From contig JAXRKN010000037.1 of NCBI GenBank assembly GCA_038502055.1, forward strand, positions 4,669,501-4,733,500: a stretch of 64,000 nucleotides of DNA, given 5' to 3'. The notes under the pieces were generated by a model. That model saw nothing but the letters and a program-made list of their open reading frames with translations, did not search any database and was not told the DNA's origin. This DNA comes from Tanytarsus gracilentus. Taxonomy: Eukaryota; Arthropoda; Insecta; Diptera; Chironomidae. Positions within the stretch are counted from its first letter, which is position 1, and the number at the start of each line of letters is the position of its first letter. Positions 1-15,000 of the stretch are shown here, one piece after another. Position numbers and translations under genes: made by a program.

Positions 1-3000
1 GCATACTGACAACATTTCATCAAATTTTTGATAAGAAATTGCCAAATTTCTTCCGTGCCTTTCAAATCGAATTTCCGAAAATTTCAATAACAATAAAAAA
101 TGCATTTTATATATTGACACGTTGCCTTATGCAATTTTGTGATCACTCAAATAGAATTTTCGTTTTTGCACAAAATGGCGGAAAATCCCTGAAATAAAAA
201 AAAGTTTTCGCCGAGTTGGAAAAAATTGAAAAATCTTGTTCGCAACAAAATGTCTAATCACGCATACGAGCGATTATTATTATTCCTTCCTCTCCTGACA
301 TAAATGTATTTAGTGCAATTTGCATATTAGTATGCCACACATATAATCGAAAGCTCGCATATGTGAAAAGGAGTGAGAAAATAAAAAATTATTTTTTGAT
401 TAAATGAAAAATTTTTTTGCAATCAAAAAGTGAATAATTTGCATATAAAAGGTAAATATATTGTGCGATGATAATGGGAAGCTAATAAAAATTGTGTGTT
501 CGCAATATTTTTCACTACAAATTTTTTCTTTCTCTCTGAAAATCATGCGAGTTCACATACAATTTTTTTGCGGGCACAAAATAAACAAATCAGTCGAGAA
601 AATGTGTGTACATAATTTTCTTTGGTGCAATTTTTCAATTTGCCTAATAGAAATTGACATGTGTGAATGATAAAGTGTGTGTATATGCATTCTGAGGGCA
701 ATTCTGCGTTCACTATGTGAATAAATATATGCAAAAATGTTGTACACTTTTTATATTAAATTCAATAAAGACGGCATATTGAGTGAATTAATTTACACAC
801 AGCAGAAAAACAAACTTTTCACATGAAGAATTTAATCAATAAGCAACTAAAAGAGAAAACGAGAGAAAAAGCAATAAATAATAATCTTTTTATTACTGAA
901 GAAAGGAGGAGAAGAAGAAAGGAAAAGGGTGGAAATTTTCATGTTCTTCATACTCTTTGCACTCACTCAATTGCGAGACGGTCAAATGTAAATTAATAGT
1001 TTATTAATTGTCATCGTTGCAGCAATATGTAAAATTAACACACAAAAAAGCTTTGCTTTCAAATAATTTATTACAAAATTTAGAGGTTCTCATTTTAATT
1101 TCATTGTCACCCCTTCAAAAAAACTCAAATATCCCTTTTTGTAAATTTATTGCAGGCAATTTCTTTTTTATTTCAACTCACACAAAAAAGAAATTGTAAT
1201 GAGTCAACGATTATTATTCTTTTATTTATCGATAACGCGTGCACTAAGTGTTTAATATTTACACTCCATATTATGACGCCTTAGAGCATTAAACCATAAA
1301 TATCCAGTTATATTGAGAGGAGTTTCATGAAGCTATTGAAATGAAATAGTTGAGAGCAAAAATTGAAAATAAAAGTGCAATGCTTTACACTTGGTAACGA
1401 TTTTCAAATCGATTAACGTCATTAATTACTTCATTTAGTTCTCTTTGGCATTGATTTGCTGCGTGTGTTGTGTGTGCGCGCAGAAAAACACGCTTAAAAA
1501 TGCACTTCAGCTCTCTTGTTTAATCAATTTTCAATTTACTTTTATTTTTTTCATTAACTTTAAGTTTCTGTTTTTTGTTGCTGCGGTGCCAAAAAGAAAA
1601 TGAGAGAGAAAATTTATAAAAAGTGTAACAATTTTCCAATCATACTATTTTTGCATAATAATCAATAGCTTTATGGACTGTATTTTAGAGCTTGTACAGT
1701 GTAATGATGCGAACTAGTTTTATGAGCTTCTTTTTTTCTCGGAAGAGATACAAGAGGCCAATAATGGAAAATGCTGTGTGTTTGTATGTAATTTACACAC
1801 AGCACCCAATCGATAATTGGCCTTCAAATTATTTAAATTTTCCAGAGAGAGCACCACAGAAGGCATGAAAGAAATGTTAATTATGGCTTGAAAAACCTCA
1901 GGCTAACAGGTGGTCATAACATTGCTTCTCTCTCTCACTCACTTACTTCCTTTTTTATTACTCTCGCTCTAACTAGACTTTAATTCTTTCACATTTAAAC
2001 CACTCTAATCTTTAGGATGATGATGATCATATAGATAGATGCCAATCTATGTAATTTTCCAAACACTCACTTATCTCTCTCGTCCAATTACCATTTTTTT
2101 TGCTACCACTTCTATTAAATTTTATAGTTCAAACTCAATCAATGCAAATGCAGAGCTTTAAAAATAAATCTCACTTTTCTGATGAAATTTGAATCTTTCA
2201 CGTGACATAAAAGGTTAATTGACGCCGTCACAACACAGACAGATAATGATGATGTTTAAAAATCCATAAGAACGATATTAAAATTCCGATAACAGTTTTT
2301 TTTTATTATTGTCGTGTGTTAAAGACAATTTAGCACATTTTGGGTTAATTAGCAGCAGTAATATTAATTTTCCTTCTAATTAATTATATTTTTGTTCTAA
2401 CATATCATCATATTGCATTGTTACAAGAGTTATCATGCACACACACACACACATATAAATTTAATGATGATGATTTAATTTTTATTAAATTAAATTCTTT
2501 AAAGTTCAAACCCTTTAATGTACATGTTAGGGTAGATAGTTGAGTGTATCCGATATCCAATTAGTTGAATAAATCTGAGTCACTCATGTCGGGAGGGAGG
2601 GTAATATGACCTCAATCCAATATTTAGTGCAAAAAAAAGAGAGAATCTTTTTGCTGTGCTGAAAAATGCAGCACCTGTTACTTTGGTAGCGTACACGCAG
2701 CAAAAAGAATTCTTTTTCGGGCCAAGCTTAATTGGACCTCAAGAAAGAGTTCAAACCATATGTTTTAATTAGCTGGCGAAAAATTTTCGATTACGAAGAA
2801 CGCTAATTAATGGACATAAAAGGGAGGGAAAGAAAGAGTAATATTACCAGCTATAAAAAAATATTTGTATATGCGAGTAAGATTATTAGATAACATATAG
2901 TCGAGTAAGAGAATTAAGACTTTCAGGGTGGTTTTGCCGCCTGTCTCTCTTTCTCTCTCACTCGATAAAAATTAAAATTCCGTCTTGTTTGTCTGCATTC

Positions 3001-6000
3001 ATTTATACTGGCCCAATAAAATTTATACAAGCGCATGCATAGCACCGGACGTTTTTCCTAGAATTTCTCTTTCGCAATAAAATCATTCAGACGAAATTTG
3101 AGGGAGGATTTTCTCTTTAAACTCAATTCTCGAAGAAGAACATGCGCTTTATGGAATCAACAACTCTGTAAGCATGATTGTGTATTATTAAAAGGGCTTT
3201 AATTACTCACACATATAAAGCACAGAAAAATTGTGTTTATGGGTGAATGCCTCTTTGATTGCTATACAAGATTAATTTGCCGATACATTTCCGCAGTTAT
3301 TAAATTTTGTAACCTGATTTACTAAATATAAATAAATTGAATATTTAAATGATTTTTTATTCAAAATAAATGAAATCCCAAACATAATTTTTTTGTAAAG
3401 TTTTAAAAAACATTTTTCCGTTAAAAATTCTTTCAATATTAAATTCCCATGCGTACTCATTCATTTCTGAAAACGGAGACGCAAAAGTCTAAAGGAAATC
3501 AAAATATCGCAGAGCAGCAAAGAATTTACGCTCAAGAATGTTTTCATTTCGCTTTATCTACAAAAGGAAGAATGCTTGAATTGTTCTTCAAACTTAACGT
3601 GTATTTTTTATAGAATGCTCACTCGTGTTCGACTCTCATTGCTCTTAAGGCAGTTTTAAAGCACTTTACATCAATCTATTTTGGGTGCTGCGAATATTCA
3701 GTCTTTTGTATTTTGACGTTTTTATTATTTTCAACTTTGAATCGTACGAAAGCTTCAAACATGCTTCTGCTTATGGGATTTAGTACTGTTTCGACTTTAT
3801 GGAATATATCCATCGCTGTACAATATTTAAATTGCGATTGACAATCACACTTGGCATTTCATCCTTCTCTATATGGACATGCAATACATCTTTTGCATTT
3901 TCCTCGATTGAGATATTTCGCACTAGAGCGAGTGAACGTTTTAAATCTCAAAACACGTGCAGCGGAAGAAAAAAAAATCGAAAATCACCTTAAAAAAGAG
4001 ATTTCAGAATCGATTTGTAACGAGATAAATTCACACGATTTTCACACACAAAAAAAAGGGAGACGCGAGAGATTTTTATAATTTTTATTCCCAACATTCA
4101 CATCTTTGTTGTAGACGCGTCGACTCAAAAAAGGAATTTTCTCTTCTTTTCTCCACTCGATTCGACATCAGGCTGGAGAAAAAAGAATAAGAAGTAGAGG
4201 AAAAAAAGTCAGACAATCAATCTATCTCCACGCGAGTGAAAAGAGTTTAAGATTCGAGGAGAGAGATGTGTAGCATTCAATTAAAGAGCGAAGAGCAAAG
4301 ATAATCTGAAAATTATCGCGCTTCAGATGGAACAAAAGAGTGCGTTTAATTATGAGCTCTCTTACGGTGGTTGCCGGCGATGAAAATCAGTATGAGGTGC
4401 AAAGAGATCCAGGAAGCTCTCCACTGAAATTTGATTGATTTTTCATCATAAATAATAATAATTGACTTTCTCTAATAATGTGTTGAAAAAGTCATTAATT
4501 AATACCGCTCGAAGTGAAACACCAGAAATTTCCGATCCATGCCTGCAGTACTCAATGGGAGCAATAATAAAAAAAGGCACTGCAAGTACATGCGGGAGAG
4601 TAGAACAATTATTATTAATGAAGGTTTTTTTACGATCACAAAAAAAAATGCTATAAAAAAGAGCCACTGATATAACTCCACATGGGATTTCACGCTTTGA
4701 GCAATTTCTACTTTTTTACTACTCCAATAAAATAACAATTATGCACACTGCACAATTTTTCTGCATAAATCATTCGTACATTAGCATCGTTCATCGACGA
4801 CGGCGTGACGTCACATTTCCTTCACTCTCGCTTCTCATGTCTTTAATGATTTTATTTAAACTTACAGTTGAGAGTCGTTCGATTAGAAGAAAAGCTTTAA
4901 AAAAGTTGATTCAATCACATGTTCTCATGACAGTACTTTTAAACCGTCATAAAAAGCAGTCTACAAGTTGCGTGCAGGTGTAAAAGGCTTGACAATAAAG
5001 AGAGGAAACGGGCACAAGATCAAAGCTCGCTGTCTTTTTTCTTAGTTTTTTTTCGCTTGTTCGTTTTTCAAGTCCAAGTCAATCAATATTCAATGCTTGT
5101 TTTTTTCATTCATGTCTTACCTTCCATCTCGCTCGCTTTGCCTCACGGGGCGTTCATTTATTACAATTCTTACTGCCGCTGCCATTGCTTTTTTGAATTT
5201 ACAACAAATACAAGAACAACACGTTGACTCTGATAGACCTCGATGTTATCGCGATTAAAAAAACTATTTTTTTCTATGTGTGAAGAAATGAATTCGAAAA
5301 AAGCGCCTAGAACACTCATTTTTGTAGCATGTAAAATCTCACTGAAATGCGCTACTGTAGAGATATTATAATTATGGATGGAAGCCAGAGATGGATACAT
5401 AGAGTCATGATGAAAAGAATGCCAGCAGGAAGACGATCTTTTGTTATTATTCACTACTCGAAAGTGAGATTCACATGGTGTCTACTCTCTGGGTTGTATT
5501 TGCGTGAGTGTATGCGAGTACTTGTAACACAAAAGCCCCGAAAAAAATGTAGAAGCTCGCGTGGAAAATTTTCAATAGAATTCTCATATCAACAGCACCA
5601 GCAGCTCTTTGAATCTATTCATAAAAATCTTCTTCTTTGTTCAGTAATTAATGACATTTTGACATGAGTCTCTTGAGTTTCGATCTCCGTACACATCATA
5701 ACAACTCGGCATTCCGATGAGTAAAAAAAAGAGTTTAAAAAACAACTCAACTTTAAAGTGATGACCAATAAAGACACTCTTAACGTTTGCTTCTTTTTTT
5801 CCTCCTTTTCCCGCGAATTTTTTTCTGTCGGCAAAAAGGAGAAAGAGCAAAGAAAGGCCGGCAAAATTCTAATAAATTAATAAAATGTGGCGCTTTTAGT
5901 GGCGTCTGCAATGCCTTTCAATGTTCATATTTCATTTTGTGCATTAGACATGCAAACTTTTGCATCTTGTCCACCCCTACATATGCGCAAACATACATCC

Positions 6001-9000
6001 ATACGATGTAAACAAACGTGTAGAAGATTTATGACAATTAAAGCTCACAAAAAATTCACAGCATTCAATTAATTGTCTGCTGTTATATGTTTTGACATTT
6101 TAACCATGTTTTCATTTATTAATTTCATTAAAAAAAACTTTTTATGTGTGTTTCCTCTTCTCATTTTTACGATTTTAATTGGATGAGATATGTGTGGTTG
6201 AGAGATGTTGATGATGATGAAGAGAGGAGGAAGAGATACACACCATATTACTTAATGTAACAATTAGACGCTCGTAAAGTTCTCATTTCTCAACGTCCAC
6301 ACAATCGTCTTGTTTTTCATGTGTTTAATGCGATTTCATTAGCGAGAGTTGTCTGATGATTAAGATAGAAAAATAAGAAGTTTTTAAAGAGCATAAAAAA
6401 TTTCTCTAACGTTTTTTATAAATTTATATAAATAAAGAAATATATAAATTTAACGTTTTTAATAAATTCAAACATTAAAAATTGAATTAATTCTAAGTAG
6501 GAAATTCAATGGCTTACTAATCAACAAAAATGGCAAAATATTTTCACAATAATTTTTCTGACGCAACGCAATAAAATATCTTTGTGAGTATGAGGCTTGC
6601 ACATTGTGTGAAATATATGTGAAATGCAGCATTTAGCGAAGGTCATTTGTGTTCATTGTGCATTTTTCTTTATTGTTAATACGACGCTATAAAGCTTTCC
6701 GGAAAAGAGAGAATTTTTCGCCCGTTTAAGCGAATTCGCAATGAGATAACAATCAGAGAAATAAATACGAACGATAAAAACGCGATTGCAATGCGCGATG
6801 TGAAGAGAACGTTCATAAATTTTAACTTCATTCTTCTTCAAAACTTAACGATTTGCGTCTAGTGGTGTGTCGAAAAAAAAAGTATGAGTCAAGTCTCATG
6901 AATATAAATATTTTCTGGGATGGAAGTTCCCGTCCCCAGAAGAAGTATAAAAAAAGTCTGGAGTATATTAACAAAAGGTATATCGTGTACATGTGCAGCA
7001 TATTTTCGCATGATTTAATTTTTTAGCTTGGAATTTTCACTTTTCTTACTGTCGAATTTTAAATCTCTGAAAATTTAATTTATTTGTCTTTTCGAATTGA
7101 AATATTGAGGTATTCCGTGATGTCAATTGCAACCACGAACATCATGCAATCTTCCACTTGACTACTTATTCCGAAGGAAGAGTAATTAAGTTCGTGTATG
7201 TATGACGAGTGGCTCTAGTCAAGAGGGTTAAAAAAGTATGACAACTAAACGAATGAAAAATTCATTGCTCCGCAAGAAATCTTCTCTCTGCACGCAATGA
7301 TTATTTTAAGTTGATTCAGTCATTGCATTTGTTTGCCGTTGAGGGAATCCGGGAATGACTGATTTTCTAAGTCACACAAAAAAAAAGTCAAGAAGAAGAA
7401 AAACTTTTTCTGTCAGGCGATTGTTCAATGTGAATTTTATTCTCGCTTTTTGTCGACAGTGCGGAAAAAAATATGTTAAAGAATTCTTTTGCATCGAAAT
7501 CTACAATCCCATCCACCATCCACGCCCTTGGGCCTTTTTTACGTTCTTCAACATTTTTCGTGTATTTCTTGTTACTTCTTCAAGCAAAAAAGGGGTTTTT
7601 TTATTGACGAAAAATACGAGGAAAATTAAGAGAGCTGGTCAGCAGTGCGGCAATGCACAATTCACTCTCGTTCAATTTCGCTCATAAAATTCACTTTTAT
7701 TTGTTTCCGACCATGCACCTATATATTATTTCACTAATGAAGTTTACGATTATTGTCATTGTGATAAAAGTTTAACATCACTAAAGCTGTGTATAATATT
7801 AAAAGTCTAATTAACAACCCTGTCGTCAGCAGTGCTTATGTGTTCCAATAAAGTTTCAATTCACTCCTCAAAGAGTTCAGCATCTTAACGAAAAAAAAAA
7901 TAATGTTTAAAGAATGAGGCCCTTATCGAGAGTGAATCTTCAACAACGTTGCAGTATTTACGCCCCTGAATTTTCAATCTTTATAAAAATGAACAGAATT
8001 TTTTTTGGGGCTATACGAGCAAACAAGAATGAGCTATGAAAATCGGCCAACATCTTAAATTTTTTTTGTTGCAAATTTTTGGCCGAAGTGAATGCGTGGA
8101 AGTGGCAGTTAAAAATTCTCAAACTTGATAATAATATTTATAAAAAATAAAAGCAGTTTTTAAGGAGATATTTAAAATATTATTATCACCTCATGTGGCA
8201 CACCAGTGAAACACACATTTTTTTTATCCCGCGTGAGTCTGCGCCAGGGCAGAAAATATTAAATGGGTGATGAGAGCTGATATGGATTGCATTGTTATTA
8301 AGTACCGTGGTGCGCATGCACACCGGCTAAAAAGGAGAGAAGCTTTTGTTTGTTATATTAAATGCCGGTTATAAGCACACACTTGTTTATGGTCTTATGA
8401 TGATATTATGAGCGGTTTTGCACTGCTGACAATTAATTCATTCATCACACATACTTTACATTTTTTTATTACGCAAATGAGAAAAACTTGAAGCAACAAT
8501 TTTTTTAATTGTCCATTTAATGATTCATGATTGAGAAAGTGCTTATTGATGAGCACCTGATCAACTTTAAAACGGGTAATTTTGTATTTCTTGAAGAAAC
8601 TTCCTTAATTTATTATTCAAACCGGGATATTTTAACCCTTTTTTAAAACTTAAGATTCATCAATTTTTAAAGAAATTTTAACCATATAGCTGCCACATAT
8701 CCCATGAAATAAAAAAATTGGAAAATGCGTCATCAGTTAGGAATTTTAGATCAACACCAGTTGCACGATTTACTTAAAAAAATTCTTTAAAAAAACTCTA
8801 ATGAATCAAACGCAAGTGCTAGGTTTTATTTTCGTGCTGAGAAAGAACAAAAAATTATGAAAGAATATCTATGCATGTACATAAGAGCGTAAAAAAGAAT
8901 CATTAACAAAAATTCGACAAAAGAAGCGTAAATTTAAAAGAAATAAAGAAAAAAGAGACGAGAAGAACTTTCCCTGCCCACAATCTTTATACTAAAGTCG

Positions 9001-12000
9001 TCCCGAGAGAACATTTCGCCTCTTTATTTCTTTCGAGTGTCTGAGAGAGTCAAATGCGAGGCTGTAACTGATGTTTTTATACTGATTTCATTCTAACGGC
9101 GAAGAGGGAAAATGTTAATTCGGCGCCAAGGTCTTGACTAAAAGAAGTTTATTAAAATTTATTATTCATCATTTTTATGGGTCTTTTGTGGCTCTCTTTC
9201 TGTCTTAGCAAACTCCTCTCTTTATTTAAATGAACGTAATGAGTTTAGACGATATCTATGAAGATTATTGACACCCATACAATACGCATGGGAAAATGAA
9301 AAATATTTCAATTTTATAAATTTTTACACAACAATTTTTCGACAGAATTTGACTTGTGAAGTCAAGTCGAAAAATCACCGACTGTGAATTATATTTTTTT
9401 GTGGGTCTTATAATGAAAACAAACAGAAATCACTCAATTGTGGACGATTCTTTTTGCCTTGACGCTCTCTCTAAAAAATCACAAAAGATTCTAATTACAT
9501 GATATGAAAATATTTTTCATTTTGACGCGGCTAGAAAAAAAGAAATTTTTTGAGTGCGACACATAATGACTTTGCGGAACTATAATAATTTGTCATATTT
9601 TTGTTTACGCTAGATATTTTTTATCAGAATGTACGTTCTATTAATTCAGGTGGAAAGCTTAAAAATAGTTTGTAGTTTTTTTTAACATTTTAAAATTAAT
9701 CAAAACTCCCCCGAATGAATCATTGAAAATTTTTATGAATGCACAAAAACTCATCCTGTTTACATATATAAAACTTTTTTTTTCCATTGAACATTGTCAC
9801 ACTTTGGTGATTTGAATGTGTCACATCGAGATAATGAAATAATTTTAATAAAATATAAAAATTGTGAAATTCTTCTATGAGCTCGACTGCTCTTCAACCC
9901 GCGTTCCTTGACATAAATTTCATGAACGTCTGCATCAAGAGCATACATAAGAATGAGAAGGCACATCAAAGTCAAAAGAAAATCATTCAATTGTTTCGGG
10001 ACTATTGTTTAGCTCTAAAACTTTTTTTTCCCGTTTGCATTGAATGAACGAAAGAAGAATGAAGAAAAACGAGAAAAAAAGAGTTGACAAATTTCTTAGT
10101 TTGATTCCGAATCTTAATTCCTTCAATAAAAAAATAAGAGAGATTTGGCAAAAATGATAAATGTCAGTCATATCTTAATTCATCACCACATAAAATGCAC
10201 CATAAAGTTATTATGATGAGAAAACTCATAAATTTTCAATGAACTTGATGCTGCTGCTGACACAAAACTTGATATATGTATGAGACTCTGAGACATTTCG
10301 ATTGATTGTTTTCGCACCAAGAACTGACTTTTGTCTCTCTCGCAATTGTTTGTTTTAATAATACAAAAAAAACTTTTTTGATCAAATTTGCAACAAAAAG
10401 AGTTTCCCAAGTCACAAGCTGCAAATACATCACATATGAAATGTTTGTGTGCATAAAAGATATATGCAACAGTTGAACATGATGGATGCGTTTTTAATAG
10501 AGTTGAACCTTTTCAAGAAATGAGCATCAACATGTTCATCACGTTCACATCTTGTGCGCTCGCAAAAAAAAGAGCTACAGCAAAATTGAAAAGTGACTCT
10601 CTCGGTGCCGCGTTGAAAAGTACATTTCAAAGCAGCACATTCTATGCAATAAATCACTTTGAGCTTTCTTTTGACCTTTTTCATCCTCTTCACTCACTTC
10701 GATCATTCATGTCCATTCCTTTCCTTTTTTTCCTCACTTTTTTTCCATCTTCAAATATCTTTCTTGCGAGCTTGTTCAACTTGACGGAAGAAAACAACAT
10801 GCCAGAGCATCAATGGGATTCACATCGTCGTCATTCGAATGCATTTCGCCGAAAAATAAAAATAGCAAGGAGAGAGAGAAATTCTCGCGCTCTTGGATAT
10901 GGGCAAAAAAAATGGGAAAAAGAGACATGGAGACATTCCGATAGGACATAGTTCGGCTTTTAAATAAAGAAGAATTTGTTGCTGATTGCGAGCGGAGGAA
11001 AAGAAAAAAAAGAGCGTAATAAGAAAACCTGAAATTGGAGGAAAAAGTTTATATCATAATATTGTGCCTCTCTTTTTACCTCCATCCGACAACAATCGAA
11101 CGGCAAAATATGCTGCTGTTCTGCTTCTTTTGTATCTTATCGGTTATTGCTGCTGCTGTGTCTTGCGGAATTCTATAAATACGGTGTGTGAGATCAAGAA
11201 GAGGAAAAATTGTTGGGCGGAAAAAATATGAGAAAAATTGAACATGTTTCAGTGATTTTTGTCAATTGTGGCGGTGATTTCAAAGCAGAGAAAATTTCAC
11301 GATTCCTTTAAATTTGTGAAATTTTATTGGTTCAAAAAATAAAGTTCACCGTTTAAGAAAGGACAGTAAAATTTATTTATTTTCATTCAAGTTTCTCACG
11401 CCTTAAAAAGTAGTGTTAATAAAATTCATGTCAAGCCTCATAAAAGTCAAAAAAAATAGAGAACTTCAAGTTATGCGTTTCTAATAAATAATAAATTGTT
11501 ATGCAATAACCTTCAAACAACATACAGTAGCGAAGTCAATGTTAGACAGAGTTTCTCACGGACTCTATTCAATTGAGTGTATGTTTTACAAAAAACACGA
11601 AAAAACAGCACACATTCTCAAGCTTAAGATTATTTTAATTGAGACATAGACGTGTTGCTGGTAAATGCCTGTGTGTATTGACAATTTCCGACAGCAGCAA
11701 GTACCAGCGGTAGAAAAATATTCATTTATTCATGAGCAACACGAGAGCTCGCGAGAGTAAGAGAGTGCAAAGAGATCGATTGCGAGAAGCACTTGCTATG
11801 CGAAACATACAGTTAGCATATATCGAGAGAGAGATATGTCGATATACCTTACAAGTAATAAAGAAAAAACATGCCGAAGAGTATAACAAATAATCGCACG
11901 ATGAAGATGTTAAACAATTGATAAAAGAAGGTAAAAATGCTAAATCTCTGCTCGAACATGATTGCGCGAGGGGCGAGCAAGAAGAAGAATTGAAAATAAT

Positions 12001-15000
12001 ACTTTCAAAAGAGAGTTGTTGCTTGTATATCAGCTTCTGGTTTTCCTTTCATTCTTTTCTCCCCTTTGTGCTTTAGATCTATTTGCCACAAAACGACTGA
12101 AAAGATTGTAAAGCAATTATGCCCCTCCCTCGAATCCGCTTGTCCCCCTCAATTGGACATTCCCAAAGCATTCTTGCAAATTCATTTCCTTAAAAAGGAA
12201 AATCTTTCACTTTATGTGCTTTGAGCTGTTACAGAGTTGCGACTATTTTTAACGTCGAGCTGTGATAACTTTAATAATTTTTATATTTCTTTATCAATCG
12301 CGAAAAATGATTTTAAAAATTAATTAAAATCATTTTATTTACTCAGCAATTCATCACTCAATCAACTCTTTAAGTGCCTTATAATCCTTTCTCATAAAAT
12401 AAATGCCTGATTATGTTGCCATGCCTCTGCTCTTTTTTCTCTCTCTCCTTTCGTAAAACGAGTTTACTTCAGCATCCGACAGCAGCATCTTGCCACAGTT
12501 ATCAGCGATTCATATTTCAACGCATAATTTGTAATATTTCTGTTACAAATAATTTTATCACATAAATTAAAATCTCAATGCATGCATGTATACTCAGCTT
12601 CCTCAGACTGCAAACTAATCATTCATATCGAGTCATATTTCTGTTGATACAATTTTTCTTCTGTAAAAGTACACTTAGTAGCGATAAAAAAGTAGCATAA
12701 ATATTTATGTATTAGCCGAAGGTCGTTGCACATACAATAATCGGAGTTATTTGTTATTTCTAATTCTCACTCAAAATGCCCTCAATACACCACTCGCGAG
12801 AGAAAAAAATGAGAATTTATATTGATTCAGTAAATAAAAATAAGGGAGCAATAAATTAATGGGAATTTCACTTGGGCTTCTCCTCTTTTTTTGTCGTTCT
12901 TTTTCATTTAGGTGCAACGCATGGCATGCCTTTGTGCATTTGCGTTCATTTCTTCTGAACGAGCGAGAGAAGAGAGGAAAGTAAAAAAATTGAAACAATT
13001 TTCGCTTCTTTTGCTTCTGGATATTATTGTAGTATTTTTTTTATATATATCGAGGCCGACACAACGCAATAACCAAGCGCGGCAATTGCGAGGAAAATAT
13101 TTGTAAGGTGCATTTCTTAAGAGCGAAAAAAACAAGGTTGATATGTTTGTTGTTTGTGGGCAATTGAAAGATTTTGAGAGATCGATATTGGACGAAAAAA
13201 TATGTAGTTAGATATCGATGTGGGGAGATCTGTGATTTTGTATTTTTCTTACAAGCTATCGAAAATTATTAATTTTTTCCACGAACATTTTCACGCTTTT
13301 GTAAAGCTGTAAACGTGCCAATATGATTTTGCTCCTTTCATTAAGCTCTCTCGCTTGCAAATCAATATAATGAATCACTTCAAACCTCAATATCAGATCA
13401 TACTCATCAATATTCAACAGCCCTGTGGCATTTATTCGACACGATGATTCAACTGTATATAATTTCAGCAGTGATGTCATTGTTGCGAGGGTGAATTATT
13501 ACACGCTTGACGTATCTATCAAAGCACTCAATAGAGGAAAAAAATATTTAAGATATTTTAAAAGAAAAAGCAAAAAATGTGCAAGCGATTGATGCACACT
13601 AAGGTGTAATTCATGATGTTTCAGTGATTCATCGGACTCTCTCTAAAATTTATTTTTTATATATTTTGGTTACGCAAGACTTGTGAAGCGAAAAATTTTT
13701 ATTTCTTTTCAATTCAATTAATGCTTTTCAAAGTTACCAAAAAAAAAATATTTTTTCGAACGCATTTTTCTTAATTGAATTTTATGCATTTTAAATTTTT
13801 CGAAAAGAGTTCTGCGCGCGCAATACAACAACAAAAAAAATAGTAGTAAAACATTGTAAAGAGAATGTCGAGTGGGGGTGATGGTAGATTGATTGGCAAT
13901 CATTTGACCAGATGCCAGGGTGTGTAATTTAATCCAAATCGTCGATGTGTGGGGATCAAAGAGTTCAGGGCGAGCAAATTGGAAAAGGTCAGTGGGTAAA
14001 TTAAGTGAACAACAGTAAAGGAGTAGAAAATGCATGTGTTCAATCAACTGAAACGTAAAATTTCACTCTGTTTTAAATTAACTCATCCGTTTTATTGCAT
14101 TCATAATTATTCGAGAGAGGATGATGCATTTCACCTTGTTCACAAGTACATGTACAGAGGCATCTGATGCAACGACCGTTATGCCTTGGACTTGTATATG
14201 CTAATTTATGTAGCCATTAATGACAGGAGTCGTCTGCGCACTTATTGCGTGAAAATTGGTGACAATATTTTTTTTAGCTTGTACAAAGGAAATTGACTCA
14301 ATTCCCCTCGGTCGTTATATCGTTGCACAGTGACTCCATAACTAGTTCTGGCGAACAATTTCAATCAGCAGCATCTTTATAAATATTTATTGGCTTTTAA
14401 TAGATTCCACCCGACATTCAGATCTCTCATCATGGATGTCATGTGGTGTACACATCAAGCGATGGTCACTTCTTTTGTAAGAATCCCTCACAATCCATCC
14501 TGACTCAATCCCTGCCAAGACTGTTGACTATTCATGGCGATTGGTATTCGTCAGAGAATCAAAACGAGTCATGCGATAAGGGAACTGATAGAGAAATTTT
14601 ACTCGCATACATCAAAAGTCGACATATGAGGAATTGAAGAATGATGTGTGCGAACAATTAATCGTTCATAATTTTTATTCTTTTCTTTCATTCTCACTTG
14701 CGATTTACGCACATTAATTTCAGTTCTCCCTTTCATTTAAAGAGAGAGCGAGAGAAGAATTGCAAAATGCAATAAAAATTCTTTCAACGCATCGGTCTGA
14801 TGATACTCGGCAACAACAAAACGATCAATGTTCGAAGAGAAAAAGAGAGAAAATACTTAATAAATTAATTAAAAATGTGCAACAATGAAAAGTTAAAAAA
14901 ATCAAGTTGAAATTTGACTTTTTGGTATTTAAAATATTTTAACAATTTTCTGAGTAGGATTTTCTTTAATAATTTATTTGTAATTTATTCAAATAATTGC

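Noticed and set aside
7355..7687. 110-codon plus-strand ORF in the Dll intron
   Set aside because: No domain, signal peptide or splice support; composition is of translated AT-rich intron.
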